Shown here: piece by piece, positions 26,059 through 35,625 of the stretch
How positions within the stretch are numbered: position 1 is the stretch's first letter
Layout: each line of letters starts with the position of its first letter
NCBI RefSeq assembly: GCF_000400505.1
Contig: NZ_CM001857.1
Coordinates: 2,149,635-2,213,634 of the forward strand
Direction of reading: 5' to 3'
DNA length: 64,000 nt
Source: Musicola paradisiaca NCPPB 2511
GTDB lineage: Bacteria > Pseudomonadota > Gammaproteobacteria > Enterobacterales > Enterobacteriaceae
The notes under the pieces: generated by a model
Seen by the model: only the letters and a program-made list of their open reading frames with translations
The model's database searches: none
Told to the model about the DNA's origin: nothing
Position numbers and translations under genes: made by a program

Positions 26059-26538
26059 ATGATGTTTTCCCGTCGCCTGATCACTCGCCTGACTGCATAT
26101 ATCGCGATGTTCGCCATGGTGATGCTGCTCGGCGCGCCGATTGTCTCAAAACATCTGCAATCCAGCGGCTTACTTGCGTCTGAATCGCGCGACGACGGCA
26201 GCGCGGTCGCGCATTCCGCCATGACGATGCCAGGGATGGATCATTCGTCAATGCATGGCGCGGCGGCGATGGGGGTGACTCCGTCAGCAAGCCCTCATCG
26301 ACATGATTATCCTGCGCAAGACAGTGCCTGTGATTACTGCGAACTGCTTATCCATGTTCCACTGTTTTTGTGGGTTTTTACGCCTGAACTTCGGTTTGTT
26401 CCTTTCTCCTGCTGGCATTCGCAAAGCGTTACTATCGTCGCGCTTTATCTGCGCCTGAGTGCGGCGTTTCATATGCCAAGGGCGCCGCCTCTCGTTTCAG
26501 TTGGTGGGGAATCTTTATTCATTCACGACGCGGAGTGA
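26059..26538 (+). CDS. DUF2946-like membrane protein with Met/His-rich segment
   Basis: A 159-residue protein with one N-terminal membrane segment (about 10-30) that may serve as signal anchor, then a Met/His-rich stretch with SAMTMPGMDHSSMHG (about 53-69), then HRHDYPAQDSACDYCELLIH, whose CDYC fits the DUF2946 core (CxxC next to a helix), and a final hydrophobic helix. DUF2946 proteins often sit next to copper-responsive genes. The start is uncertain: GTG 26056, ATG 26059 and ATG 26062 are adjacent and no clear ribosome site is visible. It is followed 45 bp later by the PepSY protein. Confidence 0.75.
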   Translation: MMFSRRLITRLTAYIAMFAMVMLLGAPIVSKHLQSSGLLASESRDDGSAVAHSAMTMPGMDHSSMHGAAAMGVTPSASPHRHDYPAQDSACDYCELLIHVPLFLWVFTPELRFVPFSCWHSQSVTIVALYLRLSAAFHMPRAPPLVSVGGESLFIHDAE

Positions 26539-26583
26539 CAACCTCCGCCGTTGAATCATTTCTGAAAACTGAAACGGTGAGTT

Positions 26584-28038
26584 ATGTCGAATGCTCAGAC
26601 CAACGCACGGGTGGGTGGTAGTGCGCTGTTTAACCTTATCCGACGTCTGCATTTTTATATTGGACTGTTTGTTGCGCCTTTTATCTTCGTCGCGGCTCTG
26701 ACCGGCACCTTGTATGTGCTGACGCCGCAACTGGAAAACTACGTGTATAACGATGCGCTGACGGTTATTCCGGCGGGCGAAGCCAAGCCGTTGTCGGCAC
26801 AAGTCGCCGCTGCCCGCCACTATGCGGGTGAGGCGCTGAACGTGTACGCGGTAAGACCGTCGCCTCAATCGACGGAGACCACCCGCGTACAATTCGTCAG
26901 CGGGAGCCTTGGCCCTTCCGAGTCACGCTCGGTCTTTGTCGATCCGTATTCTCTGGCCATTAAAGGCGATATGACCGTCTACGGCACCTCCGGCGTGTTG
27001 CCGCTGCGACTGTGGCTGGATCAACTGCATCGTGGGTTGTTGCTGGGTGATCTCGGTCGAAACTACAGTGAGCTGGCGGCCTCCTGGTTATGGGTGGCCG
27101 CGCTGGGTGGGGTGGTGCTTTGGCGGGGCACCCGCCCGCGCCGAGCCGCGAAAAAGATAAGGGGGCGGTTTGCCGTCTCCCGTCACTGGCATATTACGCT
27201 GGGTTTAATGCTGGTGATCGGGTTGCTCTTTTTCTCCGTGACCGGGCTAACCTGGTCGCAATGGGCTGGCGATAATATCGACAAAATGCGTAGCTCGCTG
27301 AACTGGCTTACACCACAGGTCAGAACCGATATCAATGCTGAAAGCCCTGTCGGCGTAGCCGACCCACACGCCGAACACTCTGCCGGGATAGCCATGCCTA
27401 TGCCCGGCATGGATATGGCGGGGATGTCTCATCCGGCAACCGTTAACCGGCCTGATGGCGATTGGGATAAGGTGCTGGATGCCGCCCGGGCGGCAGGGAT
27501 TTCGGCGCAAAAAGTGGAATTGCGTCAACCCAAAGCAATGGGTAAAGCATGGACGGTAACGGAAGTGGATCGCCGCTGGCCAACGCAGGTGGATGCGGTA
27601 TCGGTAAACCCGAAAAACTTCGCTATCGTCGACCATGTCTGGTTTGAGCAGTTTCCGCTGGCCGCCAAGCTGACCCGCTGGGGGGTGGATGCGCATATGG
27701 GGATACTGTTTGGGGTGCCCAACCAGCTCATTCTCGTCTTTTTCGGGCTGGGGCTTTGCAGCATGATTGTGTTGGGGTATCGCATGTGGTGGTTGCGGCG
27801 CCCGGCCGTCGCGCGGATGAACCCGCTCGATACGCTTTGCGGCGCGTGGTTGTCATTGACGGTGCTGCAAAAATCACTGGTATGGGTGATGGCAGCGCTG
27901 CTGGGGTATGCATTGCCGGTCATGGGGATCAGCGTGCTGTTGTTTATGTCGGTGGATATTTGGCGCTGGTGGCGAATGAAGAGCCGTTTTGCCGATCACC
28001 ATGCGTACCCGAATTCGTCTACGCAATGTGATGGTTAA
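26584..28038 (+). CDS. PepSY-domain membrane protein with Met/His-rich loop
   Basis: A 484-residue inner-membrane protein with four or five helices and two PepSY-like periplasmic regions, of the group that includes iron- or copper-linked reductases next to TonB receptors. It opens LIRRLHFYIGLFVAPFIFVAALTGTLYVLTP, the standard PepSY-TM start with a haem-ligand-like histidine. LDQLHRGLLLGDLGR and HMGILFGVPNQL give further conserved histidines. About residues 257-282 form a periplasmic loop HAEHSAG... MPMPGMDMAGMSH that echoes the MPGMD motif of the preceding gene. Metal handling is inferred from these residues. Confidence 0.85.
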   Translation: MSNAQTNARVGGSALFNLIRRLHFYIGLFVAPFIFVAALTGTLYVLTPQLENYVYNDALTVIPAGEAKPLSAQVAAARHYAGEALNVYAVRPSPQSTETTRVQFVSGSLGPSESRSVFVDPYSLAIKGDMTVYGTSGVLPLRLWLDQLHRGLLLGDLGRNYSELAASWLWVAALGGVVLWRGTRPRRAAKKIRGRFAVSRHWHITLGLMLVIGLLFFSVTGLTWSQWAGDNIDKMRSSLNWLTPQVRTDINAESPVGVADPHAEHSAGIAMPMPGMDMAGMSHPATVNRPDGDWDKVLDAARAAGISAQKVELRQPKAMGKAWTVTEVDRRWPTQVDAVSVNPKNFAIVDHVWFEQFPLAAKLTRWGVDAHMGILFGVPNQLILVFFGLGLCSMIVLGYRMWWLRRPAVARMNPLDTLCGAWLSLTVLQKSLVWVMAALLGYALPVMGISVLLFMSVDIWRWWRMKSRFADHHAYPNSSTQCDG

Positions 28039-28205
28039 CAGGAAATTTTTAGGATGTATCCATCTGATTTTAAAACATATCTGGCGATATATCGCCAGTG
28101 AATTCTGGTGGCGCCGGCGCGATCCTGATACGGACTTGATGCCGTCAAACAACGTAGTGATGGCGTCTGGTTGTTACGGTTAGGTGAAAACAGAGGGAGC
28201 GTCGT

Positions 28206-28238
28206 GAACGAACACCCGTTGAAACCGGGTGTTCGTTC
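28206..28238. terminator. 13-bp perfect hairpin between convergent genes
   Basis: GAACGAACACCCG (28206-28218) pairs with CGGGTGTTCGTTC (28226-28238) around a seven-base loop. It lies between the PepSY gene and the GAPDH gene, which converge, and overlaps neither. The long stem suggests a two-way terminator although no U-run is present. Confidence 0.6.
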
Positions 28239-28245
28239 TCAGTAT

Positions 28246-29259
28246 TTATTGCTGTTCGCGTTGAGACATCATGAGCGCCAGATCAACCAGGCGATTTGAA
28301 AACCCCCATTCGTTGTCATACCAGGCGAGAATTTTGACCATATTGCCGCCGATAACCAGCGTCGACAGCCCGTCGATGATGGATGATCGTGGGTCGCCCC
28401 GGTAATCGCTTGATACCAGCGGCTCGTCGCTATAGCCCAGAATGCCGTGCAACGGCCCAGCGGCTGCCGCCTGACGGAAGGCATCGTTGACGTCCTGCAC
28501 GCTCACATCACGTTCAAGCGTAACCGTCAGATCGACTATCGACACCACCGGAACCGGTACGCGCAGCGAGTAGCCGGTCAAACGGCCATCAAGTTCGGGG
28601 ATGACTTTCCCCAGCGCTTTGGCCGCACCGCTGGAGTACGGCACGATCGACAGCGCGGCAGCCCGTGCGCCGCGGAGATCTTTTTCCGGTTGGTCGTGTA
28701 ATACCTGGCTATTGGTGTAGGCATGTGTGGTATTCATCAGTCCGTGCTTGATACCAAATGCCTGGTGGAGTACCTGCGCGGCAGGCGCCAGGCCATTCGT
28801 CGTGCAGCTACCGTTGCTGACGACATAGTGTTTATGTGGATCGTAACGTTCGTGGTTTACGCCCATCACTACCGTCAAATCGTCGTTCTTGCCTGGCGCG
28901 GAGATGATGACACGTTTCGCGCCGCCGCTATGAATATGTACCGCCGCTTTTTCACGTTCGGTGAAGAAGCCCGTCGCTTCGATAACGATATCTGCACCTA
29001 CGTCACGCCAGGGGATGCGGGCGGGATCGCGCTCGCTGAATACGACGATGGGGCGACCCGCGACGCGCAATTGCCCGTCGGCGGCTTCCACGGTAACGGG
29101 CAGCGTACCCAGCAGCGAGTCGTATTTCAGCAGGTGCGCCAGCGTTTTGCTGTCTGTCAGATCGTTGATTGCCACAATCTGGATATCCGGGTTGTCCAGC
29201 GCTGCGCGTAGCACGTTGCGTCCGATTCTCCCGAAACCATTGATACCGACCTTGACCAT
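28246..29259 (-). CDS. Type I glyceraldehyde-3-phosphate dehydrogenase, divergent paralogue
   Basis: A 337-residue dehydrogenase. NAD-binding opens KVGINGFGRIGRNVLRAA, with the Asp in AINDLTD that favours NAD. Catalytic Cys152 lies in SNGSCTTN, where the usual sequence is SNASCTTN, and the histidine in NTTHAYTN. The phosphate-site region KDLRGARAAALSIVPYSSGAAKA resembles the Bacillus-type enzymes more than E. coli GapA. So this is probably a second GAPDH, not the housekeeping gene. It may serve a catabolic route or another aldehyde. It is 77 bp downstream of a GlxA-type regulator on the same strand and has its own leader. Confidence 0.9.
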   Translation of the reverse strand: MVKVGINGFGRIGRNVLRAALDNPDIQIVAINDLTDSKTLAHLLKYDSLLGTLPVTVEAADGQLRVAGRPIVVFSERDPARIPWRDVGADIVIEATGFFTEREKAAVHIHSGGAKRVIISAPGKNDDLTVVMGVNHERYDPHKHYVVSNGSCTTNGLAPAAQVLHQAFGIKHGLMNTTHAYTNSQVLHDQPEKDLRGARAAALSIVPYSSGAAKALGKVIPELDGRLTGYSLRVPVPVVSIVDLTVTLERDVSVQDVNDAFRQAAAAGPLHGILGYSDEPLVSSDYRGDPRSSIIDGLSTLVIGGNMVKILAWYDNEWGFSNRLVDLALMMSQREQQ

Positions 29260-29336
29260 GATGAACTCCTTATGTGTTGTCTTGGGGTTACTGTAGGCCG
29301 CGGGTCTTGTGGCGTAAATGACAAAAAAGGATCACT

Positions 29337-30317
29337 TTACGCCATTTTGCAGCAATGAAAGCGCTGGCGATATTCTCCCGGCGTCAGGTGGAGCTGTTTC
29401 TCAAAGATACGGCGGAGGTTGATGCTGTTGCCAAAGCCCGTTTGCAGGGCAATGTTGTCCAGCGTATCGGTGGTTTGCTCCAGACGCTGCCGGGCGGCGG
29501 CCAGGCGCGCTTCGGCGACATAGCGCGCCGGAGAAACGCCGGTTTCACGGGTAAAAACGCGGGTGAAATTACGTGGACTCATGGCGACTTTTTCCGCCAA
29601 TGCGTCAACGCAAAGGTCGGCAGTGATATTTTCAAGCAGCCATGCCTGTAAATCGCTGATCGGGCCGGAGCCGTTGGGGGGCTGTAAATGGTAACGACTG
29701 AACTGTAACTGACCGCCGGGGCGGCGCAGATACATCACCAAGTCCTGCGCGACATCGCGGGCCAGGCTAAAACCGTAGTCCTCTTCAACCAGTGCCAGCG
29801 TCAAATCAAAACCGGAACTGGCTCCGCCGGATGTCCAGATCGGGCCATCCTGAATATACAGCGGCCCGCCTTCAACTTTTACATCCGGGAAGGTTGACTG
29901 CATGGTCTCCAGCAATTTCCAGTGCGTCGTCGCCCGTCGTCCGTTAAGCAGCCCGGTCTGCGCCAACAGCATCGCACCGCCGCAAATTGAAACAATACGG
30001 CGTGCATGAGGCGCGGCGAGGCGCAGCCAGTCGACGACGGCGGCGTCTTCCTGTTCACTTTGCCCCCGGCCGGTAATGATGACCGTGTCGAGGGGGTCGC
30101 GAGGATCCAGCTCATGAAGGCGATGGTCAGCCAGCAGGTTTAACCCCGATCTTCCGTGGATCACCTGATGGGGTTGCGTTGTCGCGATATCGACCTGGTA
30201 ACGCGGGCGGGCTAAACCTTCCGCATACAGCAGATTCGCCTGTATCAGAATGTCGGCGATACCGGTGGATTCGAACAGCAAGCCGCCGTCGGGAACGATA
30301 ATAAGGATTTTTTTCAT
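29337..30317 (-). CDS. GlxA-type AraC-family regulator with DJ-1/PfpI domain
   Basis: A 326-residue regulator. The N-terminal DJ-1/PfpI-like domain (about 1-190) contains SICGGAMLLAQTGLLNGRRATTHW, the family elbow with a cysteine, then WTSGGASSGFDLTLALVEE. The C-terminal AraC helix-turn-helix pair (about 225-320) contains LAEKVAMSPRNFTRVFTRETGVSPARY and IALQTGFGNSINLRRIF. Relatives control catabolic operons in response to small metabolites. It lies directly upstream of the extra GAPDH gene on the same strand and downstream of an MFS transporter, either of which may be its target. Confidence 0.9.
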   Translation of the reverse strand: MKKILIIVPDGGLLFESTGIADILIQANLLYAEGLARPRYQVDIATTQPHQVIHGRSGLNLLADHRLHELDPRDPLDTVIITGRGQSEQEDAAVVDWLRLAAPHARRIVSICGGAMLLAQTGLLNGRRATTHWKLLETMQSTFPDVKVEGGPLYIQDGPIWTSGGASSGFDLTLALVEEDYGFSLARDVAQDLVMYLRRPGGQLQFSRYHLQPPNGSGPISDLQAWLLENITADLCVDALAEKVAMSPRNFTRVFTRETGVSPARYVAEARLAAARQRLEQTTDTLDNIALQTGFGNSINLRRIFEKQLHLTPGEYRQRFHCCKMA

Positions 30318-30534
30318 GTCCTGAAAAGTAAGCCTTTAGCAAAATAAGTCAACAAGGATGCGGGGGAATTTTACCAAAATGGCTCGCTCTGTTGATGGGG
30401 CGAACAACCTGACGGTTATCCATGAGGCGCAGGACAGGGAGACATTACAGTATGGCGGTGGTTCTATTGCCATGCAGTGCCCACTGCATGGCTTAACATC
30501 AACGCAAAGCCGCATGCCTTGGTTATATGGGTTT

Positions 30535-31758
30535 TCAACGCTGCCCGATCTGGCTTTGAGGGCGCGTGAACAGTAGCCCCAGCACTATCAGCGTGACCAA
30601 CAGGAACCAGCCTGGTACATCGCTTTGGGTCGTATCTCGCAACAATCCCAACGCTGGCGTCACGAGCACAATGGCGACCTGATTGACGGCCATGGACAAC
30701 CCCAGCGCAAAGCCGGTTTTTTGCGGTGGCGCCGACTCAGCCACGTAGGCAACCCAGGGGCCGTACCAGCCAAAACCGAAAAACCCCAGCCAGGCCAGCA
30801 GCAACGCCACCGGCAGCGGCGAACTTAGCGGTAGCCAGATCAAAGCCAGTAAACTCACGACAGCGGCAATCATGCACACAAATACCGGGAAATAACGCCC
30901 CGATTTGCAGTGGTCGCTCCATGCCGCCAGCAGGATGCGCCCGATAGCGCCGGCGATTTGTCCCACAAATAGCAATGATGCCGCCAGGGCTACCTCCATC
31001 TGTAACCGATCATGTAAATAGAGCACCGTGAACACCAAAATGCCGTACTGTGCCGATACCAGACTGACCCCAGAGACCATGATGTTCTTCATTGAAGGAT
31101 CGGTAAGCATGTGTAATCGCAGTATGGCGCCTTTCCATAGGCTCCCGGTGGTAGTTTGCGTCGCGACATCATGCATGTGGGGTGAGCGGTAGAACAGGAT
31201 AAAAACCAATGCCCCGACAAGCGCGACCAGCCCTCCGACCAGAAACGAATATCGCCATCCCCACTGTGCTGCGGTAAACGGCAGGATCGCCGCCGCCAGT
31301 GCACCACCCAGCGGCAGCCCCGCCTGGCGGATACCCATGGCAAACCCCCGTTGCTGCTTGTCGAACCACCGCGCCACGGATTTGCTGCCGCCAGGCTGAG
31401 CGGTGCTGTAACCGGCGCCCACGACGATCAGGAACATGAGTATCGAAGAATAACTACCGGCCAGCATGGCGGCCATCAATGCGCACGCGACCACCAACGT
31501 GCCGATACCCACCACCAGGCGCTCGCTATATCGATCCAGTAGCTCGCCTGCGACCAGCAGCCCAACGAGCGGCACCAACTGCGCTGCCGACACCAACAAG
31601 CCAATTTGCATGGCGCTTAAGTGAAGTTCGTGCTGAATATAGATGGCGATCGTCCCGATACCCTGTACAAAAAAACACGCGCAGGCCTGGGCCAGGGTCG
31701 CAATGGCCAGAATCACCCATCGGTAGCTTGTATTGGCTGTGGAAACCATTGTGTTCAA
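30535..31758 (-). CDS. MFS transporter
   Basis: A 407-residue, 12-helix major facilitator. The conserved loop 2-3 motif reads GELLDRYSERLVVG. RQAGLPLGGALAAAILP after helix 4 and 5 resembles the CynX/organic-anion branch, and AESAPPQKTGFALGLSMAVNQ lies in the second half. The substrate cannot be told. The start is probably TTG 31758, because GAGGA lies seven bases before it; ATG 31749 is in frame and lacks good spacing. It lies 218 bp from the GlxA-type regulator on the same strand. Confidence 0.85.
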   Translation of the reverse strand: MNTMVSTANTSYRWVILAIATLAQACACFFVQGIGTIAIYIQHELHLSAMQIGLLVSAAQLVPLVGLLVAGELLDRYSERLVVGIGTLVVACALMAAMLAGSYSSILMFLIVVGAGYSTAQPGGSKSVARWFDKQQRGFAMGIRQAGLPLGGALAAAILPFTAAQWGWRYSFLVGGLVALVGALVFILFYRSPHMHDVATQTTTGSLWKGAILRLHMLTDPSMKNIMVSGVSLVSAQYGILVFTVLYLHDRLQMEVALAASLLFVGQIAGAIGRILLAAWSDHCKSGRYFPVFVCMIAAVVSLLALIWLPLSSPLPVALLLAWLGFFGFGWYGPWVAYVAESAPPQKTGFALGLSMAVNQVAIVLVTPALGLLRDTTQSDVPGWFLLVTLIVLGLLFTRPQSQIGQR

Positions 31759-32328
31759 ATCACGTCCTCATCGTGTTGGCTGGTTTTAACCAGGCTTGTA
31801 CTCGGGATCCCTTTGACAGCGCGCGGGGGGTTCCATCTTCATTAACGGATATGGCGCCGAGCCATGATTGAACCCTCTGCGGCAATGACGTTGTGAATCG
31901 CCATGGATAATCTGGATATGTCCGAGCCGTTGATAATATTGGCTTTTATGCTCTATCGCTGACCTCTGAGTGCTCGAACTATGCCGACGCTTACTGTTAT
32001 AAAACATTTCGATGTCATCAAAAATATCGCTGTCATCAAAAATATCGCTGCGGGCTTCTTTCCGCGTTCCGTAGCGCTTTTTCTTTATCCATCCATGTTT
32101 CGGTCACAGAAAAACGCTTTCACCAATCCACGTCTATGTACTGAATGCCCTGAACCGAGGAAACCGTGAGACTCGGCGATGCGACCACATTGAGGTGTCG
32201 GCTATCGTAAAAAAAGAGTGGCAGACGCTGGCATCAATGACGGGTGAATATGCCTGATGAAAACTCCTCGCGGTGCGGTAGGAAAGGGATGGTATCATTG
32301 CCGGCTTATCTCATCTGGAATTTTCACC
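31759..32328. other. Intergenic region without a recognised gene
   Basis: This 570-bp gap between the MFS gene and dbpA, which diverge, has only short open frames of unlikely composition. A tandem duplication of 18 bp lies at 32013-32048. The dbpA promoter is expected in the right 150 bp. Confidence 0.4.
32013..32048. repeat. Tandem 18-bp duplication
   Basis: TGTCATCAAAAATATCGC occurs twice in direct succession, and a shorter related string (ATTTCGATGTCATC) just precedes. No coding role is evident. Confidence 0.8.
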
Positions 32329-33702
32329 GTGACCTCATTTGCTGAACTGAACGCGCTTCCTGCGGAACAACTTACCACCCTTAATGCGCTGGGCTACCTG
32401 ACCATGACCCCGATTCAGGCGGCGGCGTTACCGGCGATCCTGGCAGGAAAAGATGTCCGCGCGCAGGCGAAAACCGGCAGCGGCAAAACCGCTGCTTTCG
32501 GCCTGGGCCTGTTACAGCATCTTGATGCCGGGCGGTTCAATACCCAGTCGCTGGTGCTGTGCCCGACCCGTGAACTTGCCGATCAGGTTGCCAACGAACT
32601 GCGCCGCCTGGCGCGCTACATGCCGAATATCAAGGTGCTGACGCTGTGCGGCGGCGTACCGTTCAGCATCCAGCGCGATTCGCTGACCCATGCTCCCCAC
32701 ATCATTGTCGCTACGCCGGGCCGACTGCTGGATCACCTGGAAAAGGAGACCGTCAACCTTGATGCCCTGCAGACGCTGGTGCTGGATGAAGCGGATCGCA
32801 TGCTTGATATGGGGTTCGCCGACGCCATCGATGCGGTTATCGCCCATGTGCCCGATCAGCGTCAGACGCTGTTGTTTTCCGCTACCTGGCCGGACGCCAT
32901 TGCCGCCATCAGTCATCGTATCCAGCACGATCCGCTGGTTATTGAAATCGACACGGTGGATGAACTGCCGGCGGTTGAACAGCAATTCTATGAGGTTTCC
33001 CGCAGCGGCAAACTCGATCTGCTGCAGAAACTGCTGAGCCGCGAACAGCCTGCGTCCTGCGTGGTGTTCTGCAATACCAAAAAAGACTGTCAGGCGGTAT
33101 ACGACGCGCTGACCGCCAGTCACCAGAGCGTGCTGGCACTGCATGGCGACATGGAACAGCGTGACCGCGATCAGACACTGGTGCGGTTTGCTAACGGCAG
33201 CAGCCGTGTGCTGGTGGCCACCGACGTTGCCGCGCGCGGGCTGGATATCAAAGCGCTGGAGATGGTGGTTAACTTCGAGCTGTCGTGGGATCCCGAAGTG
33301 CATATCCACCGTATCGGGCGTACCGCCCGCGCCGGTGAAAGTGGGCTGGCCATCAGCCTTTGCGCACCGGAAGAGGCCCAACGCGCCAATGCGCTCGAAG
33401 AAATGCTCAATCTGAAACTCAGCTGGCACCCGCTGCCGACCGGGCTGCGCATCATCCCGCTGGAAGCGACGATGGCGACGCTGTGCATCGACGGCGGCAA
33501 GAAAGCCAAAATGCGTCCCGGCGATATTTTGGGGGCATTAACCGGCGACATGGGGCTGGATGGCGCCGATATCGGAAAAATTGCCATTCACCCGACCCAT
33601 GCCTACGTGGCCGTGAGGCAGTCGGTGGCGCGCCATGCGTGGAAGCAGTTGCAGCAGGGGAAAATTAAAGGCAAAGCGGTGAAGGTTCGGTTGCTGAAGT
33701 AA
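32329..33702 (+). CDS. dbpA: ATP-dependent RNA helicase DbpA
   Basis: A 457-residue DEAD-box helicase, the exact length of E. coli DbpA, acting in 50S subunit assembly through 23S rRNA hairpin 92. Motifs in order: Q-motif region TPIQAAALPAILAG, Walker A AKTGSGKT, PTRELADQV, TPGRLLDHL, DEAD in VLDEADRMLDMGF, SAT in LLFSATW, then VATDVAARGLDIK and HRIGRTARAG. The C-terminal RNA-binding domain has TLCIDGGKKAKMRPGDILGALTGD, specific for DbpA. The start is GTG 32329, giving family length; an in-frame ATG at 32257 is outside the conserved protein. Confidence 0.96.
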   Translation: MTSFAELNALPAEQLTTLNALGYLTMTPIQAAALPAILAGKDVRAQAKTGSGKTAAFGLGLLQHLDAGRFNTQSLVLCPTRELADQVANELRRLARYMPNIKVLTLCGGVPFSIQRDSLTHAPHIIVATPGRLLDHLEKETVNLDALQTLVLDEADRMLDMGFADAIDAVIAHVPDQRQTLLFSATWPDAIAAISHRIQHDPLVIEIDTVDELPAVEQQFYEVSRSGKLDLLQKLLSREQPASCVVFCNTKKDCQAVYDALTASHQSVLALHGDMEQRDRDQTLVRFANGSSRVLVATDVAARGLDIKALEMVVNFELSWDPEVHIHRIGRTARAGESGLAISLCAPEEAQRANALEEMLNLKLSWHPLPTGLRIIPLEATMATLCIDGGKKAKMRPGDILGALTGDMGLDGADIGKIAIHPTHAYVAVRQSVARHAWKQLQQGKIKGKAVKVRLLK

Positions 33703-33799
33703 CGACAATGAATCCCCCACATATTGATGAAGCTCTGCGTACTGATGGCCTCTAGTTTTCAATAATGCACTAAACGTTCTGGTCTTTAGCCACCTGACC

Positions 33800-33940
33800 A
33801 TGAATGGACTGATGCAGGAAGGGGCGGCGGATAGTTCATCCATACTTGAAAACAAAATGAGAAGTGACCTGTCAGGGAAGACCGGCGAAGAGGTTATCTC
33901 CTACGCCGATAAAATCAGAAAGGAGAGGGCTGGGAAATAA
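33800..33940 (+). CDS. Possible 46-residue protein, perhaps a remnant
   Basis: ATG 33800 opens a 46-codon frame ending EEVISYADKIRKERAGK, with a charged, helix-like composition that is more protein-like than the surroundings. The frame has no clear ribosome site. I do not recognise it. It may be a small gene or the tail of a lost one. Confidence 0.3.
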   Translation: MNGLMQEGAADSSSILENKMRSDLSGKTGEEVISYADKIRKERAGK

Positions 33941-33967
33941 AAAGCGTAGGCATGACAGTCAATCGGC

Positions 33968-34228
33968 GAACTCGATGAGAAACAGAAAGCCGCCAGCCGC
34001 CGCTGCAAATCTAAAACTGATGGACACTTTCAACGTGTTGCGCTCACGTTTCTATTTCGAGAAAAGCAATACTGTGATGCTCAACCTATCTTTACCGAAT
34101 GGGACGCCAGCCGCTTTGCGGAACTCAAAGCGAAGTATCCTGATTCAGGCAAGTCATGCATGCATGAACCCCCACACTCCGGTGTGAATTCCGGCAGTGT
34201 GGGGTTCGGGCGAACGCCAATAGAATAG
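33968..34228 (+). pseudogene. Open stretch without start, probable gene fragment
   Basis: An open frame with no ATG near its start reads ELDEKQKAASRRCKSK, then RVALTFLFREKQYCDAQP and IFTEWDASRFAELKAKYPD, then a poorer tail that crosses a palindrome. The middle looks like genuine protein, but the family is unknown to me. The lack of a start suggests a truncated gene. Confidence 0.3.
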
Positions 34229-34392
34229 ACAGACTCCTTGCATCAAGCAGGAAACGGATTGTATTTATTTTAAGTGCGCTGCCTTGGGATAATATGAAAC
34301 ATCATAAAAAAATCCACGCAACTGCATGGATTTTATGAAATTTTTAAGTCTTCATGCGATTTGGTGAAACCGCATGAGACGACAAATTTTAT

Positions 34393-35484
34393 TTAGACGT
34401 TGAACAGGAAATTCATCACATCGCCATCTTTAACGATGTACTCCTTGCCTTCTGAACGCATTTTGCCGGCTTCTTTCGCACCCTGTTCACCTTTGTACGC
34501 GATGAAATCTTCATAGGCGATGGTCTGGGCGCGGATGAAACCTTTCTCAAAGTCGGTATGGATTTTACCGGCGGCCTGCGGCGCGGTGGCACCGACCGGG
34601 ATAGTCCAGGCGCGGACTTCTTTTACGCCCGCGGTGAAGTAGGTTTGCAGGTTCAGCAGCTCATAGCCTGCGCGGATCACGCGGTTCAGCCCCGGTTCTT
34701 CCAAGCCCAGTTCCGCCATAAATTCTTCACGTTCTTCATCATCCAACTCGGCGATATCCGATTCGACGGCGGCACACACCGGCACCACCACGGAGCCTTC
34801 TTTAGCCGCGATTTCGCGTACCTGATCCAGGAAAGGGTTGTTCTCGAAACCGTCTTCATTAACGTTGGCGATGTACATAGTCGGTTTCAGCGTCAGGAAG
34901 CTCAGGTAGCGGATGGCCGCTTTCTCTTCCGCACTCAGATCCAGCGCCCGCAGCATCCCGGCGTTTTCCAACTGAGGCAGGCATTTTTCCAGTGCCGCCT
35001 GCTCAATTTTGGCGTCTTTGTCGCCGCCTTTGGCTTTCTTCTGCACGCGATGCAGAGCACGTTCACAAGTGTCCAGATCCGCCAGTGCCAGTTCGGTATT
35101 GATGGTGTCGATGTCATCGGCAGGGCTGACTTTGCCCGCGACGTGAATGATATTTTCGTTCTCAAAACAGCGAACAACGTGGCCGATGGCTTCGGTTTCA
35201 CGGATATTGGTCAGGAATTGGTTGCCCAAACCTTCACCTTTGGACGCGCCCTTTACCAGACCGGCGATGTCAACGAATTCCATGGTGGTTGGCACTACGC
35301 GCTGGGGGTTGATGATTTCTGCCAGCTTGTCCAGACGCAGATCCGGCATTGGCACGACACCGGTGTTCGGTTCGATGGTACAAAACGGAAAGTTGGCCGC
35401 TTCAATACCGGCTTTGGTCAGCGCGTTGAACAGAGTAGATTTACCAACGTTAGGCAGCCCAACGATACCGCATTTGAATCCCAT
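34393..35484 (-). CDS. ychF: Redox-regulated ATPase YchF (OLA1 family)
   Basis: A 363-residue P-loop protein of the Obg-related TRAFAC class that hydrolyses ATP rather than GTP and associates with ribosomes. It shows [18 protein letters not shown] (P-loop), [22 protein letters not shown] (switch II) and the NVNE motif that replaces NKxD and gives ATP preference. The C-terminal TGS-like domain has [32 protein letters not shown] and ends VMNFLFNV. It follows pth on the same strand, the usual enterobacterial order, 141 bp after it. Confidence 0.96.
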   Translation of the reverse strand: MGFKCGIVGLPNVGKSTLFNALTKAGIEAANFPFCTIEPNTGVVPMPDLRLDKLAEIINPQRVVPTTMEFVDIAGLVKGASKGEGLGNQFLTNIRETEAIGHVVRCFENENIIHVAGKVSPADDIDTINTELALADLDTCERALHRVQKKAKGGDKDAKIEQAALEKCLPQLENAGMLRALDLSAEEKAAIRYLSFLTLKPTMYIANVNEDGFENNPFLDQVREIAAKEGSVVVPVCAAVESDIAELDDEEREEFMAELGLEEPGLNRVIRAGYELLNLQTYFTAGVKEVRAWTIPVGATAPQAAGKIHTDFEKGFIRAQTIAYEDFIAYKGEQGAKEAGKMRSEGKEYIVKDGDVMNFLFNV

Positions 35485-35625
35485 GTTTATATCACCTTAA
35501 ATAACGTAACTTGCAGGCTGTAGAGAAAACAGCCTGACATGATGTGAAATCTGCGTCGATTATACACGTAACAACGTGGTAACTCGATCCGGCTTTCTGC
35601 CGCCGCTTTCTGTGTAACCAAACGA

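Larger units (their letters stand above)
33703..34392. other. Intergenic region with probable gene fragments
   Basis: This 690-bp gap between dbpA and ychF (convergent) contains two short open stretches that look coding-like (33800-33940 and 33968-34228, listed separately). A palindromic stem CCCCACACT...AGTGTGGGG lies at about 34172-34204. The right end is AT-rich. Confidence 0.4.
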
